A stretch of 64,000 nucleotides of DNA from an uncultured Pseudomonadota bacterium (GCA_903928965.1 CAIYSZ010000031.1:1-64000); one strand, 5' to 3'; positions 55,970 through 64,000 are shown, counted from the first letter of the stretch. The notes: a model not told the origin generated them from the sequence alone. Translations and numbers: made by a program.

Positions 55970-57215
55970 AGAATGTCGAAGAAAAACAGCCACTTACGAG
56001 TGGCTGTTCCTTTTTTGGCACATCGTTGGCACATTTCTTAAAATTTGACTGTTGCTTTACTTCGATTACCGAACTTGGTTCGGCGGCTTTTCGATTCAAA
56101 ACAAACTCAAGTTTGGAAAGTTCGCGGCCTTTGTCTGCTTCCCTTATCCATCTAGCATAAGTATTCAAAAACATCTGTACGCTGTGTCCAAGTTGGTTTG
56201 CCGCCCAAGCCGGGTTGACACCACTCATCAACATTAGAGTAGCAAAAGTGTGCCTCGTTTGATAGCAGGCGCGATGCCGCATCCCTAAAGCTTTTAATAC
56301 CGGCGTCCAAACACGGCGCAAAGGTCTATCGTCAATAAATGGCTCGTTTGTATTTGGATTAAGGAAAATCAACTGCGTCGCAGTTTGTGATTGTTGTCGT
56401 GCCAAGGCCGCGAAAGCACGACTGTTCAACTCGACTTCGCGTTCAACATATGTTTTTGTGTGCTCATTGATTTCCTGCCGAACCTTGGCTCTGTGAATAT
56501 GAGCTATTCGACGCCGAAAATCTATATCTTCCCAACGGAGTTCGATTTGCTCGGATGTTCGGAGACCAGTGAAAAAAGCAAATTCAAAATAGTTGTTTAT
56601 CGAAGGTGGATAATGTTCGCCAATATAAGCCAGTACCAATTCTACTTCCTCCAATGTTAAAGGATCTGGCTTCTTCTTTTGGTGTTTTACATAAACTATT
56701 CGCGCTGCCGGGTTTGAGGGGATCAAGTCGTCTTCATAAGCAGCTTCAAAGATGCGCCTAAGTGGAATAATCGAATTGTTTCTGGTCTTACCAGTCTTAA
56801 ATTTTATGGAGCCTATCATAGCCATTAATTCCGTATAAGTAATACCGTTCATGGAACGATTAGCTAGTTTTGGTAGCCAATGGAAATTTAATGTTTTGCG
56901 ATAACCTTCAATAGTTGATTTTGCAAGGTGTGCTTGGCCGGTCAACCATAAATCCGACATTGCCCCGAATGTCAACGATTCTGAGATTTGAGTTTTTGTA
57001 ACCTTAATCGAATCCGGAAAATAGATGGCATAGTCAAAAAGTCCATGCCGGATTTTTTCACATATTTCTGCGCGTAACTTGGTCGCTGCTCGTTGGTTTG
57101 CATCGGATGGTGACAAATTGAGCGATTCGAAGCATCGTTCTCCATTATATTTGAACCAAATTCGTAACTTGCCGCCATGTACTTGTACACCGGTCAGTTT
57201 TTTCCGCTGAGACAT
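55887..57215 (-). CDS. int: Tyrosine site-specific integrase at ssrA
   Basis: A 442-residue phage-type integrase. The N-terminal arm-binding domain starts 'GVQVHGGKLRIWFKYNGERC'. The catalytic domain has 'FFTGLRTSEQIELRWEDID' (Arg), 'RHRACYQTRHTFATLMLMSG' (H-x-x-R) and 'LGHSVQMFLNTYARW' (Tyr). The last 27 or so codons run antisense into the tmRNA 3' end (VEAAGIEPASASTPPQALHA), so the C-terminus depends on the att sequence after integration. The start overlaps the excisionase-like gene by 22 bases. It probably moves a genomic island whose far end lies beyond the window. Confidence 0.92.
   Translation of the reverse strand: MSQRKKLTGVQVHGGKLRIWFKYNGERCFESLNLSPSDANQRAATKLRAEICEKIRHGLFDYAIYFPDSIKVTKTQISESLTFGAMSDLWLTGQAHLAKSTIEGYRKTLNFHWLPKLANRSMNGITYTELMAMIGSIKFKTGKTRNNSIIPLRRIFEAAYEDDLIPSNPAARIVYVKHQKKKPDPLTLEEVELVLAYIGEHYPPSINNYFEFAFFTGLRTSEQIELRWEDIDFRRRIAHIHRAKVRQEINEHTKTYVEREVELNSRAFAALARQQSQTATQLIFLNPNTNEPFIDDRPLRRVWTPVLKALGMRHRACYQTRHTFATLMLMSGVNPAWAANQLGHSVQMFLNTYARWIREADKGRELSKLEFVLNRKAAEPSSVIEVKQQSNFKKCANDVPKKEQPLVSGCFSSTFLVEAAGIEPASASTPPQALHAYPVLLV
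55930..55969 (+). other. Inferred attachment site (att) in the 3' end of ssrA
   Basis: The tmRNA acceptor/T-arm segment is the usual target of tyrosine integrases placed right behind it, and an int gene runs up to and into this end. Exact crossover bases and the far att copy cannot be seen; no second copy of CGATTCCCGCCGCCTCC was noticed in the window. Confidence 0.5.
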
Positions 57216-57511
57216 TTATTGATCTCCATTAGATTGAAAATAATGCTTGATTTTTTTGAGTCTGGTCGCTCATGTCGGTAATGTAAGCCTTCACGCCAAG
57301 TACCTCTGGATATACGATTTCGTATCGCACTCCGACTTAGCCCGCTGATTTCTGAAAGGCGATCAATATAGACCCAATCAAGAGATGATACAGATTCTGT
57401 ATTTTTTGCAATAGCATTCGTTCTGATACTTTCAAGCAGGTTTTTTGCAGCATTTAGTTGAATTAGTGCTGCTTGATATTGTGCTTCGGCAAATACAATT
57501 AGGTCACTCAT
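57194..57511 (-). CDS. Excisionase-like DNA-binding protein
   Basis: A 105-residue protein immediately upstream of and overlapping int. The winged-helix part 'VYIDRLSEISGLSRSAIRNR' followed by 'RGTWREGLHYRHERPD' and 'IIFNLMEINKCLSG' is the pattern of small Xis/excisionase-like proteins that sit before phage integrases. It should bend DNA at the att site and steer integrase toward excision. The IS66 end lies ten bases upstream of its ATG, so its native promoter has been displaced. Confidence 0.78.
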   Translation of the reverse strand: MSDLIVFAEAQYQAALIQLNAAKNLLESIRTNAIAKNTESVSSLDWVYIDRLSEISGLSRSAIRNRISRGTWREGLHYRHERPDSKKSSIIFNLMEINKCLSGKN

Positions 57512-57560
57512 GTTTTTTTAGGTCGCGGTAGAGATGGCTGTTACCAGCCACCCCCCGCAC

Positions 57561-57594
57561 AGATCCGTACGAGCGGAATTACCGCATACGGCTC
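57561..57594 (-). other. Group II intron domain V
   Basis: The minus strand reads GAGCCGTATGCGG, GTAA loop region, then CCGCTCGTACGGATCT: the 34-base helix with a catalytic AGC triad and a tetraloop. The stop codon of the intron ORF falls within its loop. Confidence 0.8.
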
Positions 57595-59039
57595 CTGCCA
57601 AGAGTATTGGCCTGAAATCGCTCTTCCGGGTGCGGATGCAGCACTTTAAGTGGAGGCAGAAAGCTATCGGCTAGCTTACCAAAACGGCTCCATGGCATAC
57701 GGCTTCGCTGGCTCCTTCGCAATAATGCATGTCTCCACGATCTTCTGACTTCTGCAAGGAAGCCCTTAAGTCGTATGAGATTCCCTGGCACGGCATAATA
57801 ATTCAAGTAGCCCCTGACAACACTGGCAAGCCACTTTCCAATTACAGGAATTGGTTCGTGTCGCCTCCGATGCAATTCCGTACGAATTGCACTTAATGTG
57901 GCCCTCATTCTTTTCTTGATTGTCAGCCTTAACAGTTTAAATTCACCTTTCCGGTTTTTACTGCATATATGTGTAAAACCAAGAAAGTCAAAGGTCTCGG
58001 GATTGCTTTGACCTCTTTCCAAGCACTGTTTTTCTGCAAATCGTCCAAATCGAATAAGGCGTGTTTTGTCTGGATGAAGTTCCAATTTAAATTTTGCCAT
58101 TCTCTCCTTCAGGTAGTGTAGGAAAGCTTTGGCTTCATTTTCGTACTGAAACCCCCATACACCATCATCCGCATACCTAACAAATATCACATCCCCTGCA
58201 AGGTATTTGTTTCTCCAATTATGCACCCATAAATCCAGTACATAGTGCAGATAGATGTTGGCAAGCAAAGGCGAAATAACAGACCCTTGAGGTGTCCCCT
58301 TGGTTGACGTCATTTTAACACCCTCGCTATCAATGGCACCTGCCATTAGCCACTTTCTTATTAGCCTTATCATACGTTTGTCGGCAATACGATGTTCCAG
58401 AAAACGTATCATCCATTCATGGTCAATCTCATCGAAGAATGCCCTAATGTCTGCGTCCAGTATCCAGTTTATTTTCTTGCCGAAAATGCCTTCAGCCAAT
58501 GCGTCTAGCGCGTCGTGCTGACTTCTTCCTTGCCTGAATCCGTAGGAAAAACCCATAAAATCCGATTCATAAATACAGTTCAGAACTGTTGCAGTTGCCT
58601 GCTGTACCACTTTATCTTCAACGGATGCGATTCCGAGCGGCCTTTGTTTACCATCGGCTTTTGGTATATACACTCGTTTTGATGCGCTGGCGCGATAGCG
58701 CCCTGACTGTATTTCTTTATGCAGTTCTACGAGCTTTCCTTTCCCTATCAATGCTTCATATTCACGCCATGTGACTTTGTCAATTCCAGGGGCTGCGTTC
58801 TTTTTGAGTTCATAAAAACTCTCCCAGAGCAATTCCGGTGTAATATGATGCATCAGTGCATTAAATCGGCATTGTTTATCCCTTCTTGCAATTTCACGCA
58901 CACCGGCTAATCCGCGGGACGCTCTTTTATCACAACGCTGTGTTTGTGGAGCGGTGAGTTCACCAGTGTTCCTCTTGGCTATATCCCTTCCCTCCGTTGC
59001 TTCCGCAGTCATTTTCATTTCATTGTTCAGCAATTTCAT
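57579..59039 (-). CDS. ltrA: Group II intron reverse transcriptase/maturase LtrA-type
   Basis: A 486-residue protein. RT blocks are visible: 'KNAAPGIDKVTWREYEAL' (block 0/1), 'RVYIPKADGKQRPLGIASVEDKV' (block 2), 'WILDADIRAFFDEIDHEWM' (block 3), 'GTPQGSVISPLLANIYLH' (block 4) and 'FVRYADDGVWGF' (catalytic YADD). Block 7 and the maturase X (GIIM) domain follow (KWLASVVRGYLNYYAVPGN). No HNH endonuclease is present. The frame ends NTLGRSRMR, its last five codons being inside RNA domain V, which normally lies outside the ORF. It looks intact and should support splicing and retrohoming. Confidence 0.95.
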   Translation of the reverse strand: MKLLNNEMKMTAEATEGRDIAKRNTGELTAPQTQRCDKRASRGLAGVREIARRDKQCRFNALMHHITPELLWESFYELKKNAAPGIDKVTWREYEALIGKGKLVELHKEIQSGRYRASASKRVYIPKADGKQRPLGIASVEDKVVQQATATVLNCIYESDFMGFSYGFRQGRSQHDALDALAEGIFGKKINWILDADIRAFFDEIDHEWMIRFLEHRIADKRMIRLIRKWLMAGAIDSEGVKMTSTKGTPQGSVISPLLANIYLHYVLDLWVHNWRNKYLAGDVIFVRYADDGVWGFQYENEAKAFLHYLKERMAKFKLELHPDKTRLIRFGRFAEKQCLERGQSNPETFDFLGFTHICSKNRKGEFKLLRLTIKKRMRATLSAIRTELHRRRHEPIPVIGKWLASVVRGYLNYYAVPGNLIRLKGFLAEVRRSWRHALLRRSQRSRMPWSRFGKLADSFLPPLKVLHPHPEERFQANTLGRSRMR

Positions 59040-59518
59040 AGGTACTATGGATATATCCGACTTCTCATTGACGTAAATGGATGGATTACGGTTTTACCTT
59101 CCCATCCCTGTCCACCGGCAGATCATGGTGGACATCAACGAGACCTCGCTGCTTCCGTATAGTAAATTTCCCAGCATGCACAGGGTCTACGACCGCGTGG
59201 GATCAGGGACATCGCTTGCGATAACGTTTTGCCCTGTATTGCCTTCCGCTTCGCTTAACAACGTCGGCATCCCAGAGTTCTGATTTCGCGGCTCAATGGC
59301 TGGCCTACTGTTTCCCCTGTCAACGCTTCGACAAATCCCTCGCGAAATTTGCCGCATGACTCGGGGTTAGGATGGTTCGCTAGACCTTTCCTATGCTGAA
59401 CTTTCATCAGCTATCTACTATCGGCTTTGCAGCCGCACTAAGCGTCCAACGCTCCCACCTACCCAACCGCCCCTAAAAAGTCCATCCTCTGCATTTTGTT
59501 AAATCATGAGGAAGCAGC

Positions 59519-59821
59519 ATGTCGCGATTACAATTCTGGGAAAGCCACATTGAAGCTTGGCAACACAGCGGTTTATCGCAAACCGCTTACTGCCGGGAGC
59601 AAGGTATTAACTATCATTCCTTTACGGTGCGTTTAAGCCAGTATCGCAAAAAGCGCTTGCCGGGTTTGCCGGCGTTGATTCCGGTTCAGGTGCGGCCAAA
59701 TACTCCGCCATCCGAGCCGGTGGGCAACATTCGCTTAACGCATGGCGCGTCTTTACACATTGACTTGCCGTCGAACACCTCGGCGGCCTGGCTGGCGGAG
59801 TTGTTAACATGCCTGGGCTAA
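59519..59821 (+). CDS. tnpA: IS66 accessory protein TnpA
   Basis: A 100-residue IS66 accessory protein. The N-terminal 'FWESHIEAWQHSGLSQTAYC' with 'REQGINYHSF' is the family helix-turn-helix with its SQ-x-A-F/Y-C signature. GAGGAAG sits ahead of the ATG. Its stop overlaps the tnpB start by thirteen bases, the usual IS66 coupling. Needed for transposition along with TnpB and TnpC. Confidence 0.92.
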   Translation: MSRLQFWESHIEAWQHSGLSQTAYCREQGINYHSFTVRLSQYRKKRLPGLPALIPVQVRPNTPPSEPVGNIRLTHGASLHIDLPSNTSAAWLAELLTCLG

Positions 59822-60159
59822 TCGCCGCGCCGTCCGACATCTGGTTGGCGGTGGCGCCGATGGACATGCGGCGCGGGATCGATGGCTTGTCGTCATTTGT
59901 GCAGCATGCGCTCGGTCATCCACCCTGCGCGGGTTCTGCGTTTGTGTTCCGCAACCGGGCGGGCAACCGGTTGAAGTTGTTGCTGTGGGATGGCAACGGC
60001 GTCTGGCTGTGCCAACGCCGCTTGCACCGGGGCGGGTTTGTCTGGCCCAAAACTCATGACGCGTGTTGTTCTGTGAGTCAGGCGCAATGGGAATGGCTGG
60101 TGTCCGGGGTGGATTGGCAACGCTTATCGGCTGTGCCGAAGGCCGATTGGCGGGTCTGA
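59809..60159 (+). CDS. tnpB: IS66 accessory protein TnpB
   Basis: A 116-residue IS66 Orf2 (TnpB) protein. The conserved run 'IWLAVAPMDMRRGIDGLSSF' and 'LLWDGNGVWLCQRRLHRGGF' is characteristic. It ends 'LPKADWRV'-like (SAVPKADWRV). It is not related to the TnpB nuclease of IS200/IS605. Length and motifs are complete, so this gene appears functional even though tnpC is broken. Confidence 0.93.
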   Translation: MPGLIAAPSDIWLAVAPMDMRRGIDGLSSFVQHALGHPPCAGSAFVFRNRAGNRLKLLLWDGNGVWLCQRRLHRGGFVWPKTHDACCSVSQAQWEWLVSGVDWQRLSAVPKADWRV

Positions 60160-60278
60160 TGTCAAGGTGGTTATCGAGGCCCGCTCAGGGTTATCAATCT
60201 TGAAAAATTGATTGATTTTAGTCATAAAATGTCTATATTATAATGACTTAAGCGGTGTTTTCGGGTATAATAAACCCC

Positions 60279-61908
60279 ATGAAAAACCTCTCTCATCTGG
60301 ACACTTTCGATCCCGCGACCGCCTCACAGGCGGAATTAGCCGCCGTCATTTTGGCGTTGCAAGAGCGGGTGCGTCAAGACAGCGTCCTGCTCAGGGAGCG
60401 TGAGGTCAAGATCGATAAACTGATCTTTGAACTGGCCTATTACAAGCGCTTGCGCTTTGCTTCTAAAAGCGAGGCGCTGCCCGGTCAGCTTGAGCTGTTT
60501 GAGGAGACGCTGGCGACTGACGTGGCGGCCATTGAGTCGGAGCTCGAACAGCTTCAGGTTGAAGCCGGCCCCGCCGCTAAACCCAAACGCCCGCGCGCGG
60601 GCCGGCAGGTCTTCCCGCCGCATCTGACGCGTATTGAGCATCGTCATGAACCGGCTTCTTGCGCGTGCGATCAATGCGGCCGGGAGATGGTCAACATCGG
60701 CGAGGACGTGGCCGAGCAACTGGATGTGGAGCCGGCCAAGTTCTTTGTGCACCGCCACATTCGCCCTCAATACGCTTGCCGGGCCTGCGAGACCGTCAAA
60801 GCGGAACCTGTGCCGCCCGCCATCATGGAGGGCGGCATGGCGGCGGTGGGTTTGCTGACTTGGATCATGGTCAGTAAGTACCTGGATCATTTGCCGCTGT
60901 ACCGCTTGACGCAAATCGCCGCCCGCGATCAGGTCATTCTGTCCCGCTCCACCTTGGCGGAGTGGGTAGGTCGCACTGGCGTGGCCCTGCAACCTTTGGC
61001 GGAGCGCCTGAGGTGGCATTTGCTGCAAGGCGATACCTTGCACGCCGACGAGACGCCGGTGGCGCAGCAGGACCCGGGCTCCGGTAAAACCAAGAAAGCT
61101 TATCTCTGGGCCTACCGCAGCAACGATCTGGCGGAGGGACCCGGAAAATCGGGCGCACAAGCCGCCGCGCATCCTGGTCTTTGACTATCAACCGGGGCGC
61201 GGCGGCGAGCATGCGCGTCAATTCCTAGGCGCCTGGAAGGGGCATTTGATGGTGGACGACTATGGCGGCTATAAGGCACTGTTCGTCCCCGACCGCAACG
61301 GCTTGGTCTGTATCGAGCTGGCCTGCCTTGCGCATGCGCGCCGTAAATTCCACGAGCTCTTTCAAGCCAATCAAAGCCCCATGGCCGCGGAAGCCTTGCG
61401 CCGCATGGCCGGGCTGTATGCCATTGAGGCGGAAGCCGAAGCCCAGGCGTTGGATGTCCATGCGCGTCGCGGCTTGAGAGCGGAAAAAAGTCTGCCGCGG
61501 CTCAATGCGTTGCACGATTGGCTGTTGAAAACCCGTACGCTAACCGCCGACAACAGCGCCGCCGCCAGGGCGCTGAACTATACCCTCAAACGGTGGCCGG
61601 CCCTGTGCCGATATGCGCATACGGGGCGCCTACCCATTGACAACAACCCGGTGGAAAACGGCATACGCCCTATCGCCCTGGGTAAGAAAAATTGGCTGTT
61701 CACGGGCTCGGAACGCGCCGGGAAAAGAGCCGCCGCCATTCAAAGCTTGTTGGCCACCGCCAAGCTTAATGGCCTGGACCCTAGCGCATGGCTCAGGGAT
61801 ACCTTGGAAAAACTGCCCACCTGGCCCAATAGCCGGATTGATGAGTTAATGCCCTTCTCGCCTGAGCAGATTGAGGGTATTAAAACACGGAAAATGTCTT
61901 CGGGGTAG
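60279..61908 (+). pseudogene. tnpC: IS66 transposase TnpC, frameshifted
   Basis: Two frames make one DDE transposase. Frame one (from ATG 60279, 'MKNLSHLDTFDPATASQAEL') has the leucine-rich N-terminus, a zinc-binding region (CACDQCGREM) and the first catalytic Asp in 'LHADETPVAQQDPG'. Frame two has the second Asp in 'MVDDYGGYKALF' and the Glu in 'NNPVENGIRPIA'. The shift lies at about 61135-61165, after 'YRSNDLAEG'. Without programmed frameshifting the transposase is dead; the element may be movable only by another copy. Confidence 0.88.
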
Positions 61909-61935
61909 GTGGGACGGTTGGACGCTTACATTAAA

Positions 61936-62064
61936 ATGGGCGTGCCCTTGTTTCATATCAGCGCGGTGAGCGTTGTTGAAACGTCGCTGGTTATCGAATA
62001 CAAAAGAGGCGAGCAGGGTGCAAAAGAATTGTTTATTGTGACGAATACCTGCATAACTATGTGA
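61936..62064 (+). pseudogene. Middle fragment of a VapC-type PIN toxin
   Basis: Directly beyond the IS66 right end is a 42-codon frame, MGVPLFHISAVSVVETSLVI followed by EYKRGEQGAKEL. It corresponds to the central PIN segment 'ISA.S.LETAIVL..RRG..A..L' of VapC30-type toxins, including the second catalytic Glu. Neither the N-terminal Asp nor the C-terminal half remains. A further frame to 62167 (NENVLRFAVEEYVGRYQRAD) may be unrelated debris. The identification is by pattern and is tentative. Confidence 0.45.
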
Positions 62065-62171
62065 TAGTGCCATCCGCAACGAAAACGTGTTGCGCTTCGC
62101 GGTGGAGGAGTATGTCGGACGCTATCAACGCGCCGACAGCACCAACGAGGTGTCAGTGATTAAATGAAGGA

Positions 62172-62196
62172 GTCCCGGAGTATTTAGCTTCGGGAC
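62172..62196. other. Hairpin downstream of the sedolisin gene
   Basis: GTCCCGGAG and CTTCGGGAC pair over nine bases with one G-T. There is no T run, so a terminator is doubtful. The rest of 62065-62268 holds nothing else clear. Confidence 0.4.
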
Positions 62197-62268
62197 CGCC
62201 CTTGTCAATCTTGCTGATAAGCATGCAACGCTTAAATGCCCAAGTGCAAAATAATTTCTACGTTTCAG

Positions 62269-64000
62269 TTAAGGCAAGGTAGCGCTGGAAGAAAACGGAG
62301 GCGACACCTGCCCAACAATTTGCGTGACCACCATATCATGGTTACTGGGTGCGTTATAGACGCCTACTTCAGCATATTTTCCCGCGGCTAGGTTCGCCAC
62401 CTGGCCGAGCGGACCCGATAGTATATTGGTATTGCCTGATTTGATTTCTGTGCCGGTAGGCGTGCGATCCGCCCAGGCGCATTGGCCGGGTCCAGGCGGG
62501 ACTGAACCCGCTTTGGCATTTGCCCACTTGAACGTGGTCAGGTTATTGGTGGTTGTCAATGGGCCCTGGCAAAAAAGCGGGTAAGCTTGGACGCCTGATA
62601 GAGTATAAATCAGCGTATGTTGCGGCGTCCCTAGGCCGGTTGCCAAATCGTAACCCGTACCGGCGCAATATTTGTTTGCGTTGCTGCCGCTTAACCCATT
62701 GGGCGTGCAACCTGACACGACATCGTGAAAGTTTTTGGCATAGTTGGAGGTGCCTGCGAGAGCGTATAATTGCGGATTGATAAAGCCGGGGCTATTTACG
62801 CCGCCGCCCGCCGCCAATTGATTAACCAAGGCCATGTAGCCCGCCCATAACGGAGTGGCCAAACTGGTGCCGCCTACGGTAATAGGCCCTCCCTTATAAT
62901 AAATAATTATATCCTGAGCCTGGGCGCTCACATCCGGTACATTGCGGTTGGTTTTCGAGGCCCCATTGATGCCATTGAGTCCGGATTGAAACGACGGCAA
63001 GGAGACAGATGATTCAATGCCTCCGGAACTGGATGGCCAAGCGGTTTCAAGCGTGCCATAGGCAGCGCCATTACTACTCATATTGAGCACGCTGCCGCCA
63101 ACCAGCGTGATGCCGGGAAATTGCCGGCAATCCAAAGAGCCGCTGATATAGTTTGGCCATACCCCTTTCTGATAGGCACCGCCGTCACCGCTAGCCTGAA
63201 AGAAAGTCTGGCCTTGGATTTTCATTTGCAATATGAGATTGGTGTCGGTGGTTGAGCCATTGTACCAAAACCAAGAAGAAGTGAATTGTTTGACATCCGT
63301 GCGATCCGTCATGTTGGTCAGGATTGCGGTTCGGTTGCTACTACCGACAAAGGTGATGACCTGGGCGGCGGGAGCCACGGATAGCGATGCTTCAATATCC
63401 AGAGTACCCTCATCACCCGGCGTTAAAGCCGTACCCTGAGGCACCACTTGAACGCTAAGAAAACTTTGGTTGGTTTGCGAGGCATATCCATTGATATCGC
63501 TCTGGGCAAAACCATCAAGCATAAAAATACCGATCTTCTGACCTGATCCGGTCAACGTCATATTGGGTGCATAGGCATTGCGGAAATCCGCGCCCTGATA
63601 ATTGCCATTTTTCCCCGAGCCTCCCGCTCTAGTAGGCGGAATGAAATTTTCAAGACCGGAAATGTGTTCTACCGGCACACCAAGGTCAATGGAGGGGTCG
63701 GCATCCGGCGCGAAGAACTCGGTTCCGTCACTGCGCAAACGGTAATTCAGATGCAGATTAAGCGCTGATTCAATATCCGCCGCGGAACCTGTCACGGTAA
63801 CGACGAAACGATTTCGGTGAGCGGTTACGGTCAAGTTATTGGCTTTGGCCCAATCGACAACCGCTTGATAATCAGCGGGGTTGGCGCCGAACTGATCAGC
63901 AAATTCCTCCGCGGTCAAATAGTTACGATAAGAATCGCTATTGGGATCAGAGACGCTGGATGCTAAGTTGAGCAACAAATCCCTGTGCTGGACAGGCAGG
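62269..64000 (-). CDS. Sedolisin family (S53) serine-carboxyl peptidase, 5' end beyond the window
   Basis: At least 577 residues, open at the window edge. The pro-kumamolisin activation domain is visible first ('NYLTAEEFADQFGANPADY' and 'GSAADIESALNLHLNYR'). The catalytic Glu and Asp are in 'GDEGTLDIEASLSVAP', the oxyanion Asp in 'QASGDGGAY', and the nucleophile Ser in 'VGGTSLATPLWAG'. A calcium site is likely at 'FHDVVSGCTPNG' with 'GYDLATGLGTP'. About 120 extra residues follow. Sedolisins are secreted acid proteases; a signal peptide would lie outside the window. It sits on the island side of the IS66. Confidence 0.9.
   Translation of the reverse strand, partial: LPVQHRDLLLNLASSVSDPNSDSYRNYLTAEEFADQFGANPADYQAVVDWAKANNLTVTAHRNRFVVTVTGSAADIESALNLHLNYRLRSDGTEFFAPDADPSIDLGVPVEHISGLENFIPPTRAGGSGKNGNYQGADFRNAYAPNMTLTGSGQKIGIFMLDGFAQSDINGYASQTNQSFLSVQVVPQGTALTPGDEGTLDIEASLSVAPAAQVITFVGSSNRTAILTNMTDRTDVKQFTSSWFWYNGSTTDTNLILQMKIQGQTFFQASGDGGAYQKGVWPNYISGSLDCRQFPGITLVGGSVLNMSSNGAAYGTLETAWPSSSGGIESSVSLPSFQSGLNGINGASKTNRNVPDVSAQAQDIIIYYKGGPITVGGTSLATPLWAGYMALVNQLAAGGGVNSPGFINPQLYALAGTSNYAKNFHDVVSGCTPNGLSGSNANKYCAGTGYDLATGLGTPQHTLIYTLSGVQAYPLFCQGPLTTTNNLTTFKWANAKAGSVPPGPGQCAWADRTPTGTEIKSGNTNILSGPLGQVANLAAGKYAEVGVYNAPSNHDMVVTQIVGQVSPPFSSSATLP

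Larger units (their letters stand above)
57522..59438 (-). mobile_element. Group II intron inserted in the IS66 terminal repeat
   Basis: On the minus strand the element begins GTGCGGCTGCAAAG, the canonical GTGYG intron 5' end, and stops at CTACCGCGAC, with a branch-point A eight bases from the end. Domain V (57561-57594) and a domain VI hairpin (GTGGCTG-GTAA-CAGCCAT) are visible. The 1917-base element encodes a reverse transcriptase-maturase. Removing it joins GGACGCTTA to C, restoring the IS66 tip GGACGCTTAC, which fixes both ends to the base. It lies antisense to the IS66 genes and interrupts none of them. Confidence 0.85.
59439..61929 (+). mobile_element. IS66 family insertion sequence
   Basis: The left repeat begins TAAGCGTCCAACGCTCCC (59439), its outermost G being at 57521 on the far side of the intron. 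The right repeat is GGGTAGGTGGGACGGTTGG and ends GACGCTTAC at 61929. Inside are tnpA, tnpB and tnpC in order. The eight bases outside each end (TTTTTTTA and ATTAAAAT) do not match, so no target duplication is seen and the flanks have probably been rearranged. tnpC is frameshifted. A tail of the same element occurs at 1275-1437. Confidence 0.88.

Noticed and set aside
56017-56034. TGGCACATCGTTGGCACA considered as a sigma-54 promoter
   Set aside because: The GG to GC spacing is not ten bases and it lies inside the integrase coding sequence.
60336-61172. 278-codon minus-strand ORF
   Set aside because: Antisense shadow inside the IS66 tnpC gene.
57513-61937. Eight-base target duplication around the IS66 element
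   Set aside because: TTTTTTTA on the left and ATTAAAAT on the right do not match, so no duplication can be claimed.

Overview
The window looks like the chromosome of a nitrogen-fixing gammaproteobacterium. The nifHDK genes carry every metal ligand expected of a molybdenum nitrogenase. Around them sit ordinary gammaproteobacterial housekeeping blocks: rpsP-rimM-trmD-rplS, lpxA-xerD, argJ-mutT, ntrBC and cysDN. The nif layout, a MutT-ThiE fusion and a ThiS-ThiG fusion recall Methylococcales (type I methanotrophs). That is inference only: no methane or methanol oxidation gene is in the window.

Layout. 1-4.1 kb is a decayed accessory patch: a transposase stub, an Rpn-family nuclease, the tail of an IS66 element that has cut off a VapC-like toxin while leaving its antitoxin, and a broken type III restriction helicase. 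4.2-12.7 kb is core: mutT/thiE, argJ, a PP-loop/TusA sulfur pair, a divergent dynamin-like GTPase, ntrBC with its own sigma-54 promoter and NtrC-like sites, and xthA. 12.7-17.9 kb holds two exported flavin amine oxidases flanking an exported alkaline-phosphatase-superfamily enzyme. 18.0-24.9 kb is the nif operon: NifA site, sigma-54 promoter, nifHDK, an attenuator-like terminator, then nifT, a ferredoxin, a DUF6129-like protein, an Fe-S LRV protein and an uncharacterised protein. 25-33.7 kb carries trpD, an RMD1/YagE protein, DAHP synthase, thiSG, trmB, a flippase, a lysozyme-like lipoprotein, a peroxiredoxin and a small secreted protein. 33.7-34.5 kb is non-coding, with a strong terminator, a MITE-like element and an orphan sigma-54 promoter. 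34.5-55.6 kb is mostly housekeeping, with three tRNA genes, an O-acyltransferase and sulfate activation genes.

55.6-64 kb is mobile. tmRNA (ssrA) is the attachment site of an integrase/excisionase module. Ten bases upstream of the excisionase gene sits an IS66 element, and a complete-looking group II intron lies inside the outermost base pair of that element's terminal repeat. Beyond the IS are a PIN-toxin scrap and a sedolisin protease that runs off the window.

Nitrogen control is the main regulatory theme. Three sigma-54 -24/-12 elements with exact GG-N10-GC spacing occur: before nifH, before ntrBC, and before a non-coding stretch near 34.3 kb. No CRISPR array or rRNA was seen. All identifications are by eye from motifs; no database search was run.
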